Source of the DNA: Conchocele bisecta
Lineage: Eukaryota > Mollusca > Bivalvia > Lucinida > Thyasiridae
Reading direction: 5' to 3'
Assembly: GCA_029237695.1 (NCBI GenBank)
Contig: CM055271.1
Span: forward strand, 33,848,462-33,912,461
DNA length: 64,000 nucleotides
Part shown: positions 57,443 to 64,000 of the stretch, piece after piece
How the letters are laid out: each line of letters begins with the position of its first letter
Numbering within the stretch: the first letter of the stretch is position 1
Notes under the pieces: model-generated
The model's database searches: none
Seen by the model: only the letters and a program-made list of their open reading frames with translations
Told to the model about the DNA's origin: nothing
Made by a program: the position numbers and the translations under genes

Positions 57443-58707
57443 TCATGGGTAATTTGAGGACATTACTGATGGTATATTGGTAGATTCATCTATTATATCA
57501 AAACCATTGTGTATACCACCTAGTATAAATGTTTTATCCACATCGTCACCCAGTTCTCCAGCCCAAGCCGCCAAGTTAAGACCATAGGCAGGGCCGACCT
57601 GAACCCCTAGTTTTTTTTTCAAGAGTATGTATTGCCGCTGAAAGTTGCTGGCTGCAGCCTGGTACCATGCACTGATGACTGAATCTGCAACTGGGGAAGT
57701 TACATCCTTTTGCGGAATTATAATTCCTGCAAATATTATCAGACTTAACCATGTTAACGCTCCTACCTGTTCCCGGAAGTTGTATAGGTGCTCCCCTCCT
57801 GGCGCCCGGGGTAGACTGCATGAGCGATTTACCTCGATCTCTAGGTTGAAGCACGAGCGTGTGCAGATGTTAGACATCTGTTCCCCACCTGAAATTCATG
57901 CTGGCATGCATCTTACGGTACTCCCTGTCATACAACAATACCGATACCAAGCTGAAGCGCTGTATCAACTGGTAAATTTTAGTGTTGTAGGACAGGTAGT
58001 CCGTAAGCATTGGGCCTGCAAGTTTACCATCGCCTACCAGTTTATACAGTATACATAGATTTGCCACCGACCACTGGCACAGTGTCAGATCCTCAAGCTT
58101 TGGCCGCCTAGGTGCAGATTTGATTATACTTTTCTGGTCCCCCTGCCCTCCTGATTGACAGACACAAAATCACATATATCGTAATAATCAACAGTAGACT
58201 TACCCATCGCCGCAGATATATGAATTTGTGGATCATTCCACGATGGTTGGGATTCACAATGTGTGTCATTATTCCTGGCTGTGTGAGTGTCCTTATGCAT
58301 GTTTGTGGGTAGCACCTGTTGTTGATGAGCCAGCATATTGTTCAGAATTGCTGAATGGTATAATCCTTGCTGATTTCCGTCCTCGTTGTGTGATGGTCCA
58401 TCCGGTGACGGGACAGTATTTCCCCTCTGGAATCGCCACTGCCATCTTCAAGTTTCTTGGCAGTATGTATAATGGGTCGTCGTTGCCCAGCCAGTATTTT
58501 TGGATTCACTAGGTCATCTGCCTCCACCAGTTTAAGCGCATCCAGGCTGGAATATCCGCGTTTAACCAGCTCATCAATGGCTGGTTTGGACACCATATTT
58601 CTTAAACAGTAGCTGATGACTTCAGCAGTGTCTGACATAACGGAGAGTGTTGCTACATTGTCCGTCGCGTCGGTGAACTCCATTTCTGGTTCCATGTCGG
58701 ACGCCAT
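57443..58707 (-). pseudogene. DIRS ORF1 / Gag-like (unit B)
   Basis: The first 121 codons (58707-58342) are open, MASDMEPEMEFTD onward, with SMIR-like helical content (TAEVISYCLRNMVSKPAIDE). Further segments shift frame near 58150 and 57880. The cysteine-rich finger (CRNYNSAKGCNFPSCRFSH) is present at about 57700. A 63-codon frame upstream (58932-58741, MSRKKFGRSSGDK) might be a leader peptide; I do not recognise it. Confidence 0.68.
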
Positions 58708-59170
58708 TCATTAATACCGACGGGTGTCCTTTGTGCCTATTTACGCCTCTTCTATCACTTTGCGTGTTTTTGTCCCCGTCGGTTGCTGTGTTTCGCCCAA
58801 GTTTCTCGACTCTTTTGCATATGTGGCAAGTCTCTTTTCTTGTGATGCCGACATGACGTACCAATCGGGAATTCTGAAGTAATTTCTTACAAGTTTGTCC
58901 CCACTAGAGCGCCCGAATTTTTTTCGTGACATTTGTATTCAGTTATGATTAACAACTAACCGGTTTCCGCATTTCATGGGACCACGTCGTCACACCAAAT
59001 ATCATTTATCCATACATTTTGTCATCACCACTTTTTAACATTTCCTCCAATTGAAATTATATCCATATTGAAATTATATCGCCAGTACGACAATCGTAAT
59101 GTTAATAATCCATTTAGAAATTCAATATTACGAAGAATATGTGTTTGCCACGTGGTAAATTATTTATTGC

Positions 59171-59263
59171 GAGAAAGTGTCGGCAAAACGTCTTATCATA
59201 CGCCAGTTAACAAAAGAATGAGGCCGCTTCCAGACATTTCCCGCGGTTCAGGCGGCGCTGCTA
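59171..59263. repeat. Repeat R2', truncated (unit B)
   Basis: The first ~93 bp of the R2 repeat. The rest, and about 320 bp beyond it in unit A (to about 22195), are deleted. Confidence 0.85.
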
Positions 59264-59319
59264 GTGGAGCGCCGTGGCGTAATGGTTAGTGTGTCGGACT
59301 ACTGATCCAAGGGTCGTGG
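59264..59319 (+). other. tRNA-derived SINE head or tRNA-like fragment at a deletion junction
   Basis: GGAGCGCCGTGGCGTAATGG contains a good A-box, followed by an anticodon-arm-like TCGGACTACTGATCC. The T-arm/B-box is not intact (GGGTCGTGGAGTC). It is absent from unit A, where the flanking bases are ~840 bp apart. It is probably a truncated SINE or a tRNA-derived patch left at repair, not a working tRNA gene. Confidence 0.55.
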
Positions 59320-61985
59320 AGTCTGTATATCATGTATATTGTGTAAGTTACCAGGAGTATAATTTGGCTGGCCGCTGAGATAATGGACTTTATACAATGT
59401 GTATGATCGGCGTAGCCCCATACTGAGCCCGGGATCAGTATAGTTTGATCACGGACGACACTGGTCATAAGTGACTCAACATAACCGTTTTCTTTCACTG
59501 AATAACCGTCTGATGTAGCGGTAGCGGTGCTATATGATAAGGATCTACGTTTGCTACAAATACACTAACGTTCGTTTATCCTCTGATTGGTCCAATTATT
59601 CCACATTGTGAGAGACGTGAACACAGTGTGACAAACTGATCAGGACCTACTCAATTCTCGGATCATTAACACACACACTAGTATGGTTTGGATTATAAGA
59701 ATGAAATCGTGTATATGTGGAACAAGTGTAGCTCCAGATTACCGGGCGCATACATGTACACAACCAGATCAGGGCCTACACATGTTGCAATCCCATACAA
59801 CATTGCACTATGTCTGTGCGAGTATGTCTTTCATAAAGAACAAGGATCTACACCATGTTTCGCCAAATAAACCATTGTGGTATTTCGTACAAGTACAATA
59901 ATGTTTTCATATTTATGTGCAACCATTGTAGCAACATGTCAACGTACACATGTGTGCACTCTGATCAGTGTGCTACGCTGTTTATCATTCCATAATGTCC
60001 ATACTACCTTACGTTATGCTTGTGCTTTCAGCCAATACACCATGATTGTGGTACTACATACAATAATGAGTTCATCCTTATGTACAAGCAGTGTAGCCCC
60101 TGCTCACTTGCTCAAATTTGAAACCAGAAGCACCGAAAGAAAAACGTTTAAAAGTGGTGTATCGTATATGTACTTAGTTACACGACGTACACTATACTCA
60201 TACATGTAGTAGACAAAAGTACAACTTTATAGTCGTCTCATAATCACTATAACCATATTTTTGCCAGACATATTTTAGTGAAATAATTTTACTTTCTGGT
60301 AGCTTATGAGTGATCGTTTTGACCAGACTGCGGATGTGCATACTGATCTAAATCTACACTGTTCGCAAAGTGAATACTCTCCATTTTAACCCGACGAGCC
60401 ATGACAATTTCTAATAAATATTTTGAAAAAAAAAAAAAATTGATAATATATTTGCGCCAAAATAAGAATCCGCAAATGGCCATATCAACTGTTTTGGCAC
60501 GTACATTATTGCAGATCAAAGGGAAGAATTCGCCCTTTGTCCATTTAAAAATACAATTACTTACTGCTTACGGAGCACAACTGAAAACCTATTGTCAGTT
60601 TGCACGTAGCCTACAAGCGACACGGTGCTAATTTCACAGTCGGGTATTTGATACGCCTATAATCACGTCCTGGAAGAGAAATTGGCTACGGTAATTGATA
60701 GGGTTTACCGCTGTATACAAAGTAAGTAGGTTACATTACCAGACGTAGAAAACCACATAAGAAGGGCCAAAGAAACAGATACATACCTATGAAGCGGTGT
60801 TTGCAAACGGTAGATCGTAACGAGCCGTCTTACAGGGATCAGCACTTTTTGCACGTAACGTTCACATTTTACAGAAATAAACGACTATTTTTAAAATGGA
60901 CTAGTCTGAAAACCACTGTATAACTATTTGATTGGTCAGAACATTAACATGACAGTTTATTCCAGTTATTTAGGGTTGAAAGAGTCATTTGATAATACTA
61001 ATAATGCTCTCGTGTTTGGGCCTATAATTGTAGTGTGATATTTACAATATTCTTTGTTTTATGTACACATACTACAACTATTTAGAACTACACCTGCCTC
61101 ACCCTGCGTTGGCACGGGATGGAAACATGCATGCTTGCGTTTCGCTTGTAGATCTGTATGTCCCTACGTCTGTCCGTGGTCATTTATATGTAACATTTAC
61201 TTATTTTTTACGGTCCACCATGTCAGGGTTCCGAGATGTTGCCAGTGTAGGCTTCCGTGGGCACCGGGTTCGATTAGACATTTAGCCAATTGAAAATAGC
61301 TAGTATTGTTTGCCTATTATGATCAATAACACACACCATCGTTATATAAAGTATACATCAAAACAGTGTGGTCTAAATATACGTGTTTACGTGCGTACAT
61401 CAGTCTGTTATATAAACGTATATATTATATAGTTTTACTGCGGCCACGGCGAGCTCAACAAGTGGGCCGGGTCATTTCATGACATGAACATATACGTGGT
61501 ATACACCCAATGTTTTATTGCTTCATGAATGTGAATCAGCCCTGAGTCAGTCACATTGGCCTTTCTCCGGTGCAGATATCCGAGTTTAGGTTGATCTAGC
61601 AATCTATGAAGCCGGTTTTATCGCAAGATCTTCTAATCTACAATTAAACAGTTAAGCTACTATAATGGGTCATTGCTGCCACCGTCCTCTAACAATACAA
61701 AAAAAGTGTATTGTTTGACTGATAGTACAGTGGAACCCCCATAAACCGGTGTCCGCTCTGTAGGTACATAATGTTATAATTGTGTCACTATTCCACCAGT
61801 TCTAAAAAATACAAGTGCCCGCTATGCAGATATAATAATTTAGTAATATTTATTTTACTAATATTTATTTTACTGACTAGTGACTCGCGGTGGTATCAGG
61901 CTATTTTCATATGCAAATGGAGCATGGTAGTTTTTAGTTATTTAAATAACAAAAACAAAAATAATATTTTCGACAGATTATAAAG
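59320..61985. other. Non-coding stretch of unit B
   Basis: Counterpart of 22196-24827 with small indels. It has the same minus-strand MARRVKME-type fragment (60304-60405) and the lone pogo-like TIR half (about 61727). The 1006-bp insert of unit A is absent here (empty site at about 61986). Confidence 0.5.
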
Positions 61986-62328
61986 TATGATAATTGCACA
62001 TCAAAAAATAAATACTGAGAATAAATAGTAATGTCCGTTCACATTGTAAGGAAACACGGCTATCGCCCCTGATATCAGTGTGGAAATTTACGTGTGATAT
62101 CAAATGTATAATAATGCCAATATATACGTGTGGTAATGGTGAATTAATGTTTATTTTGCCAGAAAATGTCCCAGATGATGTTTCTGATTTAAAGAACAGT
62201 TTGTGCCTACTGCGAGGGCATGTACCTGTAACGTAGATGTGTTTCGCTTTATGTATCTCTGATTATAATGACTTTTCATGATTGCAAAACACCAGAATGT
62301 GTCATGAAGCACTGACATGTTTGCTTTA

Positions 62329-62397
62329 CAGTGGAATATCTCCTAACCGGACACCCTGTGGAATTCCCAGGGTATCGGGTTTGGAAAGGTTCCACTG
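62329..62397. mobile_element. 69-bp hairpin MITE (unit B counterpart of 26178-26246)
   Basis: CAGTGGAATATCTCCTAACC at the left and GGTTTGGAAAGGTTCCACTG at the right; identical length to the unit A copy. Confidence 0.8.
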
Positions 62398-63399
62398 TTT
62401 TGTGAGTGTGTAAAGTAAATAGCATTAAATCTACATCTGATAATTCTAAATGTGTTTATTTATGATTAACAAAGTGTGCAGATTTGGCACATGCGTCTGC
62501 GTTTTTATCACAAATCGCACAAACCTACCCAGCAAAGTTTATGGGATCGAACATTAATTCAAACGGAAAAAGCTGAAATTTGGCCACAACGGGACAAACC
62601 GTGGCTTATTTCCGTCATTTCTGTTTAAAAAGTCGACGTGCAGATGCCGGTCAATCATACATGTATGTAATAATAAGCTGTGTTGGCTGCATGCACACAG
62701 AGTTTCGCTGGCACAATTATTGTCCAAACAAGTGGAGACCCTGATCATATTGTGCAGGTACGCATGCTGGTCTGGGTTTTTACTGTTCGTAAATGTAATA
62801 TCCCATGTCTTGCCCGGTAGTGGTCCAGAGATTCACTGTTTGATGAATCCGTCTCACTTATATTTCCTGTATGGTTCACGGTTTTATGCTGACTCTACTT
62901 TTGAAAAATAATCATAATAAATTTGAGTAAAATAAAACCTTATAAATATGTATTTTTTCAATAAATTCATCCCATTCTTCAAATATGTAAAGTGGTTTGA
63001 CTTAGAAATCGATAGATGTTCAAAATCGATAAAAATATTCTATGGGAATTTAACATGAGCGCAGAAAATATATTTTTTTAAATAATTTTGGAATTTGTTG
63101 ACCGATTTTCGAAATCTAAATTGTTCTTAGTTACGTTATTTCTAAGCTATGTAGTAGTAGTAAGGGAGTCAAAATGATACCACTTACCGTGATATCATTT
63201 ATAACCCTTTATAATACCCCCCACCACCACCCCCCGAAAAATAAAAAAATTGGTTAACGAGGAAATTGTCTCCCGACAGCAAATTTATGAATTTTTTGGA
63301 GAAAATAATTTTGAAAAGAGGGAGTCAAAATGAGTCCCAATTATATTGGTAATTTACTGTTGAAAAAAGTTTTGAAATTATTAATGCAAGTACAATAGT

Positions 63400-63683
63400 T
63401 TATATTCCTAACAACACCCCATTTTTCTCCTCCGATATAGCTAATTTATTTCGCAGATCAGCAACTAATTCTACCAGCTCTAGTCTACCACGTTCATCTT
63501 TAGCCACCGGACAGCGTAGTTGCTTATGTCTACAAAGAGTTTGGGCACTAACGAATTTACAAGGGCATCTGGGGCATTGAAATTGTGGGGGGGGGGGGTA
63601 CAAGGAAACTTTCTACGTCTCGCTAGATGCCTTCGTAGATAGTCTGTACACGTAAACGTCTTACAACAAGTCACACACTCCAT
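63400..63683 (-). pseudogene. Two-finger zinc protein, divergent from PolB (unit B)
   Basis: It starts MECVTCCKTFTCTDYLRRHL (63683) and is open to the 12-C run, after which the second finger (FQCPRCPCKF...CRHKQLRC) and the Leu/Glu-rich tail continue in another frame. Unlike unit A the start region has no stop. The same 12-base homopolymer in both units means the shift is shared. Confidence 0.62.
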
Positions 63684-63696
63684 TATATATGTATAT

Positions 63697-63785
63697 AACC
63701 TATGAAATTTATCTGTTCAATTGGACGTGAAAAAAACATGATGTAAATTTTTCACGTCCTATTGAACAGATAAATTGTATAGGTT
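63697..63785. promoter_or_regulatory. Inverted repeat between divergent genes (unit B)
   Basis: Same ~38-bp arms as 27541-27629, starting AACCTATGAAATTTATCTGT. It lies 13 bases upstream of the zinc-finger ATG (63683) and about 37 bases before the polymerase ATG at 63823. Confidence 0.7.
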
Positions 63786-63822
63786 ATACAAAAGTATATA
63801 TACAAAAGTATATACAGAAAAT

Positions 63823-64000
63823 ATGATAACGCCAGAAACTAGAGCAGAAATAGAAAGTTTGAGAAGAGAAGCCGAATCTCTAGGGATTATTACTTATAGT
63901 AAACGGTTGAGAGTTAGGGGGTTGTTGACAAAGCTGATAAAACGCCACAAAGAATAAGGTGTTTATGAAGCGGTTTACCCGCGCCTATAAAAGAGGGACA
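63823..64000 (+). pseudogene. Start of the Maverick/Polinton-like polymerase gene (unit B, cut by window end)
   Basis: MITPETRAEIESLRREAESL as in unit A. Small indels (an extra ATT near 63886 and a change near 63950) shift the frame to a stop at 63955-63957. The remainder lies beyond the window. Confidence 0.6.

Larger units (their letters stand above)
55115..59170 (-). mobile_element. DIRS-type retrotransposon, unit B copy (defective)
   Basis: Same minus-strand order and lesions as 17298-21357. It has additional small deletions (two bases near 56423 in RNase H, ~25 bp near 58150 in ORF1) but an open ORF1 start. The termini are not resolved. Confidence 0.85.
32739..64000 (+). repeat. Unit B of the duplicated segment (open at window end)
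   Basis: Colinear with 4193-29642 from CCCATACTGATA onward. It is longer because of insertions at 33797-39234, 39341-39580 and 53725-54704 and the retained Ty3 leader and gag start (about 45400-47760). It ends at 64000 inside the polymerase start, so it probably continues. Confidence 0.9.

Overview
This window is eukaryotic, most likely a marine invertebrate and plausibly a mollusc. It is AT-rich and intron-style, and it holds animal-type mobile elements: Ty3/gypsy, DIRS-type tyrosine-recombinase, pogo/Tigger-like, Academ-like and Maverick/Polinton-like. There is no bacterial-style gene packing. The taxon is inferred from element types and sequence style; no marker gene proves it.

Layout. 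(1) 1-3600: a DNA transposon with long terminal inverted repeats (TIRs) around one decayed gene with an XPG/FEN-like nuclease region (Academ-like). (2) About 3690-4060: three diverged copies of a ~160-bp repeat. (3) Unit A, 4193-29642, and unit B, 32739-64000 (open at the right edge), are two colinear copies of the same region. Each carries, in order, a short foldback MITE, a 25-bp minisatellite, a pogo-like transposase remnant, a tandemly duplicated ~1.2-kb unit whose second copy is split by a Ty3/gypsy element and a DIRS element, a long non-coding stretch, and a divergent zinc-finger / DNA polymerase B pair of Maverick/Polinton type. (4) Between the units lie a 500-N gap (29643-30142) and 2.6 kb of unique sequence with the only recognisable host exon, the last exon of an SLC5/SGLT-family sodium-solute cotransporter (30695-30894).

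The units differ by clean insertions and deletions. B carries a 5.4-kb DNA element, a 240-bp insert, a 980-bp palindromic MITE inside the Ty3 3' LTR, and a tRNA-like patch at a deletion. A carries a 1.0-kb TA-flanked insert, a Ty3 5' deletion and a deleted pogo C-terminus. Shared insertions with identical target duplications show that both copies descend from one already loaded locus. Because the gap is exactly 500 N, two uncollapsed haplotypes placed side by side are as likely as a real tandem duplication.

How the genes work. The Ty3 element in B keeps the fuller machinery: LTR, tRNA-Lys-type primer site, PNMA-like Gag, a TTTAAAC frameshift heptamer on the gag stop with a hairpin 6 nt downstream, then protease, RT, RNase H, integrase, a polypurine tract and the 3' LTR. 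Both Ty3 copies are disabled by different lesions. The DIRS copies share a deletion that removes the RT catalytic box. No intact autonomous element is visible in the window.
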